A stretch of DNA of 47,711 bases. Source: DAOULY01 sp034414595. Lineage in GTDB: Bacteria > Chloroflexota > Dehalococcoidia > SZUA-161 > JAUWZY01. The stretch lies in NCBI GenBank assembly GCA_034414595.1, contig DAOULY010000007.1:1-47711 (forward strand), written 5' to 3'. Shown here one piece after another: positions 17,499-25,659 of this stretch. Both the position numbers and the translations under genes were made by a program. Within the stretch, counting starts at the first letter, position 1. Every line of letters begins with the position of its first letter. Below the pieces are notes generated by a model. The model was not told where the DNA came from. It made no database searches and was given only the letters and a program-made list of their open reading frames with translations.

Positions 17499-17813
17499 GT
17501 GATTTACTTAGAGGCAGTCCTGGACCTGCACCCTGACAAGGTGGGAGTATTTATGGACATCTTTGCCAAAGAGTATATGCCTGCGCTCGTGAGCCTTGGA
17601 AGGAAATTCATGGGGCAATGGACATGCCGCATCGGGCCTCGCTGGCATGTTGTCAACCTGTGGGCTCACGAAGACATGGCAGAGCTGCAGAGGTTTTGGC
17701 AAGCCCGGGACCAAAGCAAGGAAGTAACAGAAATCATGACCAGGCTTACGCCCTGTATACAAAGCGAAACCGTCAAGCTCCTTATTCCGTCGCCAATCTC
17801 TCCTCTCAAGTAG
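17499..17813 (+). CDS. NIPSNAP-like small alpha/beta-barrel protein
   Basis: A 104-residue protein. GTG at 17499 is chosen as start because AAGGAGG ends nine bases upstream; the in-frame TTG at 17490 directly abuts the ribosome site. The pattern fits the dimeric alpha/beta-barrel NIPSNAP family: 'MIYLEAVLDLHPDKVGVFMD', a 'GQWTCRIGP' turn, 'VVNLWAHEDMAEL', a second helix and a C-terminal strand 'VKLLIPSP'. The biochemical role of these proteins is generally unclear; they often sit in catabolic operons. It follows the second PEP-mobile-domain gene in the same direction after 229 bases containing a short palindrome. Confidence 0.7.
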   Translation: MIYLEAVLDLHPDKVGVFMDIFAKEYMPALVSLGRKFMGQWTCRIGPRWHVVNLWAHEDMAELQRFWQARDQSKEVTEIMTRLTPCIQSETVKLLIPSPISPLK

Positions 17814-17966
17814 TTGGCAGCTTTGTGTTGGCAAAATGGGGAGTAGCCGAGCCAATAGGTCAGTTTGGGATTGATTGTTCAACTCTATAATAGCAATCCC
17901 TGATAAAGAAGAGTAGTAATATTGACTCGATATCGGATATAATTATGAAAGGAGCTAAGTGAAGTC

Positions 17967-18737
17967 ATGGCAAAGAACTATGTTATCCATCCTATCCCAC
18001 TAATAAAGCTGTTAGGGTTCCTTAAATCCAGACTTATCTATCCCATCTATGCTGGCCTCCGCTTCGATTACGCGGAGACTGCGCCCCTTGTTAACTACAT
18101 CTGGTATTTAGAAGGCGGGGAGCGTAAGATCATCGTAGATGCCGGTATAACAGCAGAGAGGTTTGCCGCTCGGGGACGTCAGGCAGAGCACATACAAACT
18201 CTGGACGAGGGGCTTGGCAAGCTGGGGCTCAAGCCAGACAACATAGATGTTGTCATTCTAACCCACTTAGACCATGACCATATTGCCCTGGCTCACCAAT
18301 TTACCAAGGCCAAGGTGGTTGTGCAGCGTGCAGAGCTGGACTTCGCCCGCAGCCCGCACCCCTTTTACCGGGACAGAGTAGTCGATCCCCCAGATTATGC
18401 GGATCTAATCTCGGGACTTGATTACGAGGTGGTGTCTGGTGATGCCAAGATTGAGGACGGGATAGAAGTCCTGCTCACCCCAGGTCATAGCGCTGGAGGC
18501 CAGTCCGTAGCTGTAAACACAGCCAAGGGTACCGTCATCATCGCCGGCTTTTGTTCCATAGAAGAAAACTTTAACCCGCCGCCGGAGCTTCAGAAAAGGG
18601 GAGTGTCATTTATGATACCCGGCGTGTACCTGAGCGCGATTGATGCCTACGAGAGCATGGCCCGAATAAAAAGACGTGCCGACATTATATTGCCCTTGCA
18701 CGAACCTGCGATTCTAAACAAAGCCACGATACCCTAG
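17967..18737 (+). CDS. Metallo-beta-lactamase-fold hydrolase (N-acyl-homoserine-lactonase-like)
   Basis: A 256-residue MBL-fold protein with the metal motif 'LTHLDHDH' (His100, Asp102, Asp104, His105), a common HxDxDH variant of HxHxDH, followed by 'TPGHSAGGQS' with the next metal His, and a final 'LPLHEP' His. 'DAG' at 58-60 is the usual strand before the active site. These enzymes hydrolyse lactones, thioesters or other esters. A lactone or acyl-CoA thioester from the surrounding pathway is a reasonable but unproven substrate. GAAAGGAG lies 12 bases before the ATG at 17967. Confidence 0.87.
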   Translation: MAKNYVIHPIPLIKLLGFLKSRLIYPIYAGLRFDYAETAPLVNYIWYLEGGERKIIVDAGITAERFAARGRQAEHIQTLDEGLGKLGLKPDNIDVVILTHLDHDHIALAHQFTKAKVVVQRAELDFARSPHPFYRDRVVDPPDYADLISGLDYEVVSGDAKIEDGIEVLLTPGHSAGGQSVAVNTAKGTVIIAGFCSIEENFNPPPELQKRGVSFMIPGVYLSAIDAYESMARIKRRADIILPLHEPAILNKATIP

Positions 18738-18929
18738 CACAAGCCTCTTTTTTTCAAGGCAAGCACCGCGTACGGCTACACTATGTTGTGCCTGCTCTCT
18801 CCATCATTGACGTTTGGTTACTCATTCGAGAGTACCCTGTGTCATGCAGAACTCGTAGCTTAGGGAATTCAAAACGGAGCAGTGGGTCAAGCAGGACAAG
18901 TATGCCCTGAACCAGCGGTATCAAGAAGC

Positions 18930-18958
18930 TTGACAGCCATTGGGTAGAGTAGTATCAT
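18930..18958 (+). promoter_or_regulatory. Sigma70-like promoter for the acyl-CoA mutase operon
   Basis: TTGACA (18930-18935), a 17-base spacer and TATCAT (18953-18958). The start near 18965 gives a leader of about 175 bases containing a small ORF with its own ribosome site (19062-19127). I see no cobalamin riboswitch B12-box in the leader. The remainder of 18738-19061 holds no gene. Confidence 0.6.
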
Positions 18959-19061
18959 CGAACCAATCACACTCAGACGAAGATGAGGCCGGGCGGCATG
19001 ACGTGGGCAACAGTCCAAATAGGAAATTCCCCAGCGACTTTCACCTCAAAAGGAGATTCTT

Positions 19062-19127
19062 ATGGCAAGTTCCACTATGACCCACCATGCTAAGGCGAGT
19101 TTCGGGTTGAGTACAAGACGAGATTGA
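19062..19127 (+). CDS. Possible 21-residue leader peptide before the mutase
   Basis: ATG at 19062 is preceded by AAAAGGAG at an ideal six-base distance. The frame (start MASSTMTHHAK, end LSTRRD) stops with TGA at 19125-19127, a base before the AAGGAGG of the mutase gene, so translation of the two could be coupled. It contains His-His and a basic tail but no run that would signal classical attenuation. It may be a leader peptide or chance. Confidence 0.3.
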   Translation: MASSTMTHHAKASFGLSTRRD

Positions 19128-19140
19128 AGGAGGCAATAGT

Positions 19141-20859
19141 ATGTTTAGTCAGGATGAATTGGAGAAAATCAAGGCCTTGGAGGAACAGTGGCAGAGAGAT
19201 TGCTCAGAGACATACGGTGAGAGGGAATTCAAACCAGCAATCGCAAGCCAGTGCATTCCCTTAAAGCCTGTATACAGTCCCATGGATATAGAGGACAGCA
19301 ACATCGAGGATATCGGATTCCCCGGTGAGTATCCCTATACCAGGGGGCCGAAGCCTCGCGGATATCAAGCTACGCCGTGGGTGATGCGCCAGCCTCTCGG
19401 CCATGGCGCAGGGAATGATACCCGAGGCCGATGGGAATACCTGCGCAAGGCAGGATGGAAGCTACATGCAGGCAAGGAAGGGGAGGGAGAACAATTTCCC
19501 AGGTTCAGTCTAAATGTCGATCACCCCACACGAGCCGGCTATGATCCTGACGATCCTGAATCTCAAGGCAAAGTTGGTGAGGGTGGGGTCTCTGTTAGCA
19601 CAGTACAGGATATGGCACTGCTCTTCGATGGTCTTCCCCTGGACCAGATAATCGCCGGCTTCATCCTCTACGATACCGCGCTGGTGATCACTGCTATGTA
19701 TCTCCTTTATGCAGAACAGCGAGGCTACTCCAAAGAGAAAATGCGCATGGAGTGCTCGAACTTGGTTTACCGCCAGTGGTTTTATGATAGCGCCTGCTTT
19801 TCTCCTGAAGCCGCGTTGAAGTTAATAGTGGAGAACATAAACTATCGCATCAAGCACATGCCCATGGCCTATCATACAAATATAACCGGCTACGTTTCCG
19901 GGGAAGCCGGGGCCAACCATGTGCAGCAGATAGCCTTCGGCCTGGCCACTGCTATCACCATCACCGAAGAGTGCATCAAAGCAGGGCTCAACCCTGAAGA
20001 CGTCGCCCCCGGATTCTACCATCAAGCACATGTCGGGCAGGAATTCTTTGAAGACATCGCCAAATATCGGGCCTTCAGGCGAATGTGGGCCAAGACCTTC
20101 AAGGAGCGGTTTGGCTGTGAACGCCCTGATGCGCTCAAGATCCTGATAAAGACTCAAACCGGAGGTGTGGGGTTAACGCTCCAGGAGCCCTTAAACAACA
20201 TAGTCCGCCTTACTTTGGCCACCCTTAGCTCGGTACTGGGCGGCGTAGACGCCATTTGGACAGCCGGCTATGATGAAGCTATATGCATCCCCACGGAGGA
20301 GGCAGCGCAGATCGCCTTGAGGACACAGCAGATCATCTACCACGAGACAAACATCCCGGGAGTAGCTGATCCTTTGGGTGGCTCTTATTATGTCGAGTGG
20401 CTGACGAACAAGATGGAGGAGGAGGCCTGGAATCTCCTGGATAAGGTTGGACAGCTTGGGGGCTACCTTGACTGCTGGAAGACAGGCTGGCTCAGAGCGG
20501 AGCTCGAAAGGTCAGCCTATGAGCATTTTGAGAGCCTGAGGACTGGGGAAAGGGTGCTGGTGGGAGTAAACAAATATCGGCTTGAACAAGAGCCGCAGAA
20601 AGTGGGGTTCTTTGAGGTCGACCCCAATATGGAGCCGGAAGCTATTGACAGAGTGAGGAGGTTCAAGGCGGAGCGAGATAACGCGGAGACCCAGCAGGCC
20701 TTGGCTCAACTGAAGGCGACCACGGAGACATGGCTAAGGGAGTGGCCCGCCTCCTGCGGCACCCTGATGCCAGCGATCATGGACGCGGTCAAGGCCAACG
20801 CCACATTGGGCGAGGCACAAGGCGTATTGCGGGAGGTTTGCGGCTATGGCTACTTCTGA
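19141..20859 (+). CDS. Coenzyme-B12-dependent acyl-CoA mutase, large (substrate-binding) subunit
   Basis: A 572-residue protein of the methylmalonyl-CoA mutase large-subunit family, with AAGGAGG before the ATG. The TIM-barrel hallmarks are present: 'GEYPYTRG', 'PWVMRQ', 'VDHPTRAGYDPDDP', 'GVSVSTVQDM', 'ILIKTQTGG' and 'DEAICIPTEEAAQIALRTQQ', then 'DPLGGSYYVE'. Two positions differ from true methylmalonyl-CoA mutase by my alignment: the Arg that binds the substrate carboxylate (Arg207 in Propionibacterium) is Lys227, and the active-site His of 'GYHMQEAG' (His244) is Val252 in 'GYVSGEAG'. An insertion also follows 'YTRG'. The enzyme is therefore likely to rearrange a different acyl-CoA, such as a branched or (alkyl)succinyl-type thioester. 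It overlaps the B12-binding subunit gene by 14 bases. Confidence 0.93.
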   Translation: MFSQDELEKIKALEEQWQRDCSETYGEREFKPAIASQCIPLKPVYSPMDIEDSNIEDIGFPGEYPYTRGPKPRGYQATPWVMRQPLGHGAGNDTRGRWEYLRKAGWKLHAGKEGEGEQFPRFSLNVDHPTRAGYDPDDPESQGKVGEGGVSVSTVQDMALLFDGLPLDQIIAGFILYDTALVITAMYLLYAEQRGYSKEKMRMECSNLVYRQWFYDSACFSPEAALKLIVENINYRIKHMPMAYHTNITGYVSGEAGANHVQQIAFGLATAITITEECIKAGLNPEDVAPGFYHQAHVGQEFFEDIAKYRAFRRMWAKTFKERFGCERPDALKILIKTQTGGVGLTLQEPLNNIVRLTLATLSSVLGGVDAIWTAGYDEAICIPTEEAAQIALRTQQIIYHETNIPGVADPLGGSYYVEWLTNKMEEEAWNLLDKVGQLGGYLDCWKTGWLRAELERSAYEHFESLRTGERVLVGVNKYRLEQEPQKVGFFEVDPNMEPEAIDRVRRFKAERDNAETQQALAQLKATTETWLREWPASCGTLMPAIMDAVKANATLGEAQGVLREVCGYGYF

Positions 20860-21247
20860 AAAGAAGATAAAGGTGCTTCTGGCCAAGTCAGACCAGGATG
20901 CCCACGAGAGGGGGCTCAGATATGTGGCCAGAAAGCTTCGCGATGCTGGCATAGAGGTGATTTTCGTCCGCTATCGGCTGGCCGAGGAAGTGGCAACTGT
21001 AGCCTTGCAGGAAGATGTTGATATCGTTGGCATGGGCTTTTATGTCTCGGGGCTGATGCATGATACCTCGGTGGTGATCAGGTTGCTACAAGAGAACAAC
21101 ATGACTGACACAAGGGTCATGGTAGGCGGTATAATACCGGAGAAGACTATTCCCCATTTAATGGAAATGGGAGTGAGAAAGATATTCAGGCCGGGCGACC
21201 CAATCGAAGAAGTGATCGACTACGTCACAAAAAGTGCGCCTGCATAG
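20846..21247 (+). CDS. Coenzyme-B12-dependent acyl-CoA mutase, small (cobalamin-binding) subunit
   Basis: A 133-residue B12-binding domain, the separate small subunit of the mutase. The base-off/His-on signature DxHxxG is present as 'DAHERG' (about 18-23), with the downstream 'GMGFYVSGL' (S-x-L) and 'MVGGIIP' (GG) elements that hold the nucleotide tail. The length fits the free-standing subunit found in archaea and many anaerobes. The start lies inside the 3' end of the large-subunit gene, so translation is coupled and the two form one complex. No MeaB-type chaperone gene is next to it. Confidence 0.95.
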   Translation: MATSEKKIKVLLAKSDQDAHERGLRYVARKLRDAGIEVIFVRYRLAEEVATVALQEDVDIVGMGFYVSGLMHDTSVVIRLLQENNMTDTRVMVGGIIPEKTIPHLMEMGVRKIFRPGDPIEEVIDYVTKSAPA

Positions 21248-21440
21248 GGAACATTTTCTGCGATTGCGCTATGACTGGCGGCTTCTATGGTTCGCTGACT
21301 AATTTCACATCTGAAGGACATTCTTCTATCAAGCTCCTCCCTGGCTCACCCCTACTGTTCCCCCAATACCTTTCTCTGTAGCCTACACTGTAACTCTAGT
21401 CCATGTTAAGCATGTTTTAATCCTGATCTCAGCCAGAGGC

Positions 21441-23750
21441 CTATGCCTTTCTCACCTCTACAAGGCAGGTATTGAATGTGGCATTCTCGCCGTAGGTGGT
21501 CAGCGCGTCTCGGGTCAGGGTGTTGGCCATGCCGTGCTCAGGCCAGCCTCCTTCATAGATGCGGACTACCCCCGGTTTGATTTTATCGGCCACAGTGGCC
21601 TCGATTTCGATGCTGCCTCTGTCGTTGAACACTATCACCCAGTCGCCGCTCTTGATGCCCCGTTTCTTCGCATCAGCGGGATTCACCAATACATCGGGCT
21701 TGAACCTCTTGTGCAGCTCGGTCTGGTTGGCAAAGGATGAATGGGCCCGGCCAAGAGAATGGGGTGAGAGCAGGTTGAGCGGATATTTTTGGTACAAGTC
21801 TGGCGTGCTCAGTGGCCCTTCCTCGGGCTCCCGGTAAACAGGCATGGGGTCGTAGCCCTTTTGCAGCAGAGGCTCGCTATAAAGCTCGACCTTTCCTGAA
21901 GGCGTTCCCAGGTTGAGCGTGGGCTGTAGTGGGGGCATATCGAGGTCGACTATTCCTTCTCTCTTGAGCTGCTCCACCGTTACCGGCTTCAGCCAGGGGT
22001 ATTTGGGATCACTTTTAGCCATATTTAGCACTTCTTCAATCCACGCCTCCGCGTTCCGCCAAGGGAAGTACTGGGCATAGCCCATCTTCTTGGCCAGATC
22101 ACAAACGATTTCAAAGTCGTCCTTGCTTTCCCCTAATGGTGCCACTGCTCTCTCACTGTAGAATAGCTTCGGCTTAGGATTCAGATGAGCGAGGATGCAA
22201 AACACCGTGCGGCCGACCTCGGAACCTTCTTCAATGGCAGCCCTTTCCAGAAAGGTGCAGGTAGGGAGCAAAATGTCAGCATATCTGGCGGTTGCCGACA
22301 TGAAACAATCACATACAGCAATGAAATCCAGCTTTTTGAGCGCCTCTATGGTCCTATTTGAGTTGCCGTGCTGGTTGACCGGGTTCCCCAGCATGACGAA
22401 CATGGCGCGGATATTTGTGTTATACCTCTCTGGGTTGAGGATGGCCTCGGCGAGATGATTTATCGGGACTCTTTTCTTCACCAGGTTCTCAACCTCCAGC
22501 GCTTTTACAGTCTGGGATAGTCCGACCTCTGGGGACGATGTCCTGGGGTAGAAGCGTGAGATGCAGCCACGGTAGTTTCCGGTTATGGCGTTGAGCATGC
22601 CAACCGAGTAGACTGCATTCTCGCCCCAGGAGGCTCGATTAAATCCAGGGGTGATGCCCACATGGATTTTGGCTCCCTTGGTTTGGCCAAACTCCCTGGC
22701 AATTCTGGCCACGGTTTGGGCAGGGATTGTCGTCACCGCTTCGGCCTGCTGTGGGGTCCATTCGGCGACATTATCCATCAATCGCTGCCATACCGGCTGG
22801 CATTCAACTCCACTTATGCGGTAGCTGCCAATGAGCGCTGGGGCTATATTAGGCGAATCATGGGTTTGAGCTTTGCCAGACGCTGCATCCCAGACCATAT
22901 ACTTGTCCGAGCCACCGGCCACGATATCATGTTCCCGCAAAAGCTCCCCGTTGTCACTTCGCACCAGGAACGGGGCATTGGTGTGAGCGCTGACAAAATC
23001 CTTGTCGTAAAGCCCTTCGTTGATGATGATGTTCATCATCGCCAGCGCCAAAGCGGTATCGGTGCCCGGCCTGATTGGGAGCCATTCGTCGGCCAGTTCC
23101 TCAGCCGAGGGGTTGAACCAGGGGTCTATGAATATGAACTTGGCCCCCCGTTTCTTGGCCTTTCGGAAGGAATAATTAACCCCTCTTACATGTGTCTCCA
23201 TCGGGTTCGTAGCCCAGACGATGATCAGCTCGCATTCCCTGTCTGGGGTCAAGGCCCAGTTCATGCCTCCGAAAAGATGGTCCGAGGCCGAAATGAATGC
23301 CTGGAAGCAAAGACTACCTCTATCATAGGACGGGATGCAGCCGCCCCAGAGATTGAATAGCCTTATTATATTGGCTTTCATGCCACGGAGGCCGCCCGGA
23401 AATCCGAAGGAACCCACGTAGTTATACATAACCAAGGCCTCATTTCCATATTTGGCCTTGACTTTGTTTAGTTCTTGGGCTACTGTCTCCAGGGCTTGGT
23501 CCCAGGAAATTCTCTCCCATTTGCCTTCGCCTCTTTCCCCAACCCTCTTCATCGGATACTTGATGCGGTCTGGGTGATAGAGTCTTCGAATGTTGGTTCG
23601 GCCCTTGGGGCAGGGAGGATAGGTCATCTTGGGGTGAGCCCTGAGCCGTACTGCTTTGCCGTCTCGGACCGTAACCTGAAATTCGCATGGCCCACCAAAG
23701 CAATGCGGAGAGCAAAAACTGTTGAATATCTCCTCCCGTACCATATCCAT
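21441..23750 (-). CDS. Molybdopterin (Mo/W bis-MGD) oxidoreductase, DMSO-reductase family
   Basis: A 769-residue catalytic subunit. The N-terminal [4Fe-4S] ligands are Cys13, Cys17, Cys22 and Cys47 ('FCSPHCFGGPC', 'PPCPKGR'). MGD-binding blocks follow ('WDQALETVAQEL', 'IIVWATNPMETH', 'FIDPWFNPSAEELADEWLPI', 'RPGTDTALALAM') and the C-terminal MopB domain ends the protein ('VLVNPADAKKRGIKSGDWV'). The likely metal ligand lies in 'YDRGSLCFQAF' near residue 150, where Ser and Cys are both candidates. No Tat signal is present, so the enzyme is probably cytoplasmic. No ferredoxin-like or membrane subunit is adjacent. Cytoplasmic single-subunit members include formate dehydrogenase-, acetylene hydratase- and hydroxylase-like enzymes; the reaction here is unknown. 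It converges on the mutase operon. Confidence 0.92.
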   Translation of the reverse strand: MDMVREEIFNSFCSPHCFGGPCEFQVTVRDGKAVRLRAHPKMTYPPCPKGRTNIRRLYHPDRIKYPMKRVGERGEGKWERISWDQALETVAQELNKVKAKYGNEALVMYNYVGSFGFPGGLRGMKANIIRLFNLWGGCIPSYDRGSLCFQAFISASDHLFGGMNWALTPDRECELIIVWATNPMETHVRGVNYSFRKAKKRGAKFIFIDPWFNPSAEELADEWLPIRPGTDTALALAMMNIIINEGLYDKDFVSAHTNAPFLVRSDNGELLREHDIVAGGSDKYMVWDAASGKAQTHDSPNIAPALIGSYRISGVECQPVWQRLMDNVAEWTPQQAEAVTTIPAQTVARIAREFGQTKGAKIHVGITPGFNRASWGENAVYSVGMLNAITGNYRGCISRFYPRTSSPEVGLSQTVKALEVENLVKKRVPINHLAEAILNPERYNTNIRAMFVMLGNPVNQHGNSNRTIEALKKLDFIAVCDCFMSATARYADILLPTCTFLERAAIEEGSEVGRTVFCILAHLNPKPKLFYSERAVAPLGESKDDFEIVCDLAKKMGYAQYFPWRNAEAWIEEVLNMAKSDPKYPWLKPVTVEQLKREGIVDLDMPPLQPTLNLGTPSGKVELYSEPLLQKGYDPMPVYREPEEGPLSTPDLYQKYPLNLLSPHSLGRAHSSFANQTELHKRFKPDVLVNPADAKKRGIKSGDWVIVFNDRGSIEIEATVADKIKPGVVRIYEGGWPEHGMANTLTRDALTTYGENATFNTCLVEVRKA

Positions 23751-23846
23751 ACCCTTTCAATCTGTTGGTGTAAAAACTCGTTTATTGAAGCTCAGCCGCT
23801 GGCTATTATTATGGAAAGCACTCCCAGTTCAAATTCGTGTTCTTCC

Positions 23847-24176
23847 TTAGGCCGTGTATTCTTCTATTGATTCAATATCCATCAGATGAGGAGCTACTAT
23901 CCATTGCCTATGCTCGTCAGGATATGATGGTAAGATCCTGCCAATCACACTCACTTTACGATTATTAAGCCGTTGTACCTCATCGGACGCAGGGTCATAT
24001 CCTACAACCACAATTGTATTATCTTGAAGAGTTACTTCCGCAACCCAGCACTGTGGTCTGCCTTTGGAAGCATTCGCGAATCTATAGGTACCGATTAGCC
24101 TTACAAGCGAACCGGAATGTCTTTCAATATCTTCTATTGATTGGCAAATAGGATATCTGGTTATGTCTTTCCTCAC
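23847..24176 (-). CDS. Small OB-fold-like protein of unknown function
   Basis: A 109-residue soluble protein with alternating short beta strands ('LVRLIGTYRFAN', 'CWVAEVTLQDNTIVVVG', 'KVSVIGRILPS') that resemble an OB-fold barrel. Three Cys or His residues are scattered and do not form a metal motif. No signal peptide is seen. It lies about 95 bases upstream of the molybdoenzyme gene on the same strand and divergent from the acyltransferase. I do not recognise the family. Confidence 0.6.
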   Translation of the reverse strand: MRKDITRYPICQSIEDIERHSGSLVRLIGTYRFANASKGRPQCWVAEVTLQDNTIVVVGYDPASDEVQRLNNRKVSVIGRILPSYPDEHRQWIVAPHLMDIESIEEYTA

Positions 24177-24227
24177 ATGTTTAGGTTAATTCATCATAAG
24201 ATATTCGTCGATCCAAGTAAAGCACTC

Positions 24228-24257
24228 TTGACAAAAGTGTATAGCTCGGGCTACTAT
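24228..24257 (+). promoter_or_regulatory. Sigma70-like promoter overlapping the annotated acyltransferase start
   Basis: TTGACA (24228-24233), an 18-base spacer and TACTAT (24252-24257). The -10 element overlaps the ATG at 24256, so a transcript from here would begin near 24264, inside the frame. The true start could then be an internal Met, for example residue 22 at 24319. Confidence 0.4.
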
Positions 24258-25626
24258 GCACATCAGACTACAAGCTAAGAGCCTTCAAGTGGTTGCTTCA
24301 TTTCTGGCTCTCGACAAAATGTGGAGCGGAGCGCAAAGCATAGCAGGAACTTCGTTCACCAATATGCTGGCCATTTCCTTCTACATTGGCACGAGAGCAT
24401 TTTTCGATATCAAAGTTCAGGGATTGCACAACTTCAGTGCTTCACCGGCGACGATAATTGCCATTTGCCATAAGAGAGATCTGGACGAAATCATCATTCC
24501 CTCTACACTCCATTTCAGGAAAACCCTCTTTCGCCCACACCTCAGAATGTGGTTTGCCGCTCGGGATGATGTCTTTGACCCAGGATTTCTGTCTACCCAT
24601 TTTCAGTTGCCTCACTTCTTGGGACGCCTCCTGTATGCATTCAAGCTGTCAACCGTAATGGCTGCATTTCGTGCTCAGCCGATAAGTCGCCTGACCCGTA
24701 GCAGAGTTAGTAGCATTCTTAGAGATGTATACAGATGGGAAGGCAACTCAGCCTTGAAAGATATCTTAGAGGAGCAATGGATAGAAAAATTTGCCAGCCT
24801 TTTGCCATCTCCCCTGAATTCAAATCTGGACAACACGCATGTCAGGGATCTCCTGAGCTACGACTACCGTATACTCCATGCACAGGAGGCTCCTTTGCGT
24901 ATGCTGAAAAGCCACGTGCTGGCAAGAATAAGACCTCCCCTGCTGGATGAGGTGAATAGGCAACTCAATTGCTTCTCAAATATATTAGATGAAGGTGGTA
25001 TCCTTTTCTTCACACCTGAGGATGAGCACTCCCCTGACGGTCGGTTCGGCCCCATTAGGAGCGGGCTGTATCGTGTCACTCATAGGGCACAAGCTGATGT
25101 ACGGATTCTACCTGTTAACATCGCCTATGATTTTATGACTATGGGGAGAACAAGAGTCCACCTCACTATAGGGCCTGAGCTCCTAAATCTGAAGGGGCTC
25201 ACTAAAAGCGAATTTGAAAAGCTTGTGCAAGTTGCGATAACAAAACTTGGAGTTGTTAACATCGGACAATTGGGGAGCTGGTGTTTGCTGCAAATGGCGA
25301 AGGGGGATTCTGGGGTGATAACAAAGGACCTGCTTTCTGGGGGGGTTCTATCCCGGGCACAGAAGCTCCGCAGCCTTGGACTCAGCGTCGATGATGCTCT
25401 TATAGACCAAGGGGCCTTTATCAAGCGACTGGATAGATTTATCAAATACTGTCTCAGAGGGCACTGGCTCAAACTTGGAACAAATGGGAGTCTGATAGTT
25501 AATAGTGAGGCAGTGCTGAATGCTTCGCAAAGCAGTTACCTTGAGCACCCGATAAGATACAGCTACAATGAGCTGATGACCCACATGGGCGCTTATGGAA
25601 TCGAGGGATCACAGTTTGATCCCTAA
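24256..25626 (+). CDS. PlsC/PlsB-type glycerolipid acyltransferase family protein
   Basis: A 456-residue protein, longer than typical PlsC (about 250). The acyltransferase HX4D motif is 'HKRDLD' (His72, Asp77). The substrate-binding block corresponding to FPEG is 'FFTPEDEHSPDGRFGPIRSG' (about 250-265), and block IV is 'ILPVNIAYD'. A hydrophobic stretch at about 35-50 may touch the membrane. The C-terminal 150 residues have no recognised motif. Likely role: transfer of a fatty acyl group to glycerol phosphate or a related acceptor. The start is uncertain because a promoter -10 overlaps the first ATG and no ribosome site is seen; the conserved region begins after residue 45 in either case. Confidence 0.75.
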   Translation: MHIRLQAKSLQVVASFLALDKMWSGAQSIAGTSFTNMLAISFYIGTRAFFDIKVQGLHNFSASPATIIAICHKRDLDEIIIPSTLHFRKTLFRPHLRMWFAARDDVFDPGFLSTHFQLPHFLGRLLYAFKLSTVMAAFRAQPISRLTRSRVSSILRDVYRWEGNSALKDILEEQWIEKFASLLPSPLNSNLDNTHVRDLLSYDYRILHAQEAPLRMLKSHVLARIRPPLLDEVNRQLNCFSNILDEGGILFFTPEDEHSPDGRFGPIRSGLYRVTHRAQADVRILPVNIAYDFMTMGRTRVHLTIGPELLNLKGLTKSEFEKLVQVAITKLGVVNIGQLGSWCLLQMAKGDSGVITKDLLSGGVLSRAQKLRSLGLSVDDALIDQGAFIKRLDRFIKYCLRGHWLKLGTNGSLIVNSEAVLNASQSSYLEHPIRYSYNELMTHMGAYGIEGSQFDP

Positions 25627-25659
25627 TCTGCAGTGATTCGCTCGCGGAATGGGCAATAA

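Noticed and set aside
18850..18934. Short open stretch (EFKTEQWVKQDKYALNQRYQ) before the mutase promoter
   Set aside because: It has no start codon context, closes after 23 codons and gives no family match; possibly a remnant but unsupported.
18960..19140. Cobalamin riboswitch ahead of the B12-dependent mutase
   Set aside because: I looked for the conserved B12-box and did not find it in the leader.
22662..23360. 232-codon plus-strand frame inside the molybdoenzyme gene
   Set aside because: It is antisense to a clear MopB-family gene and shows no family similarity of its own.
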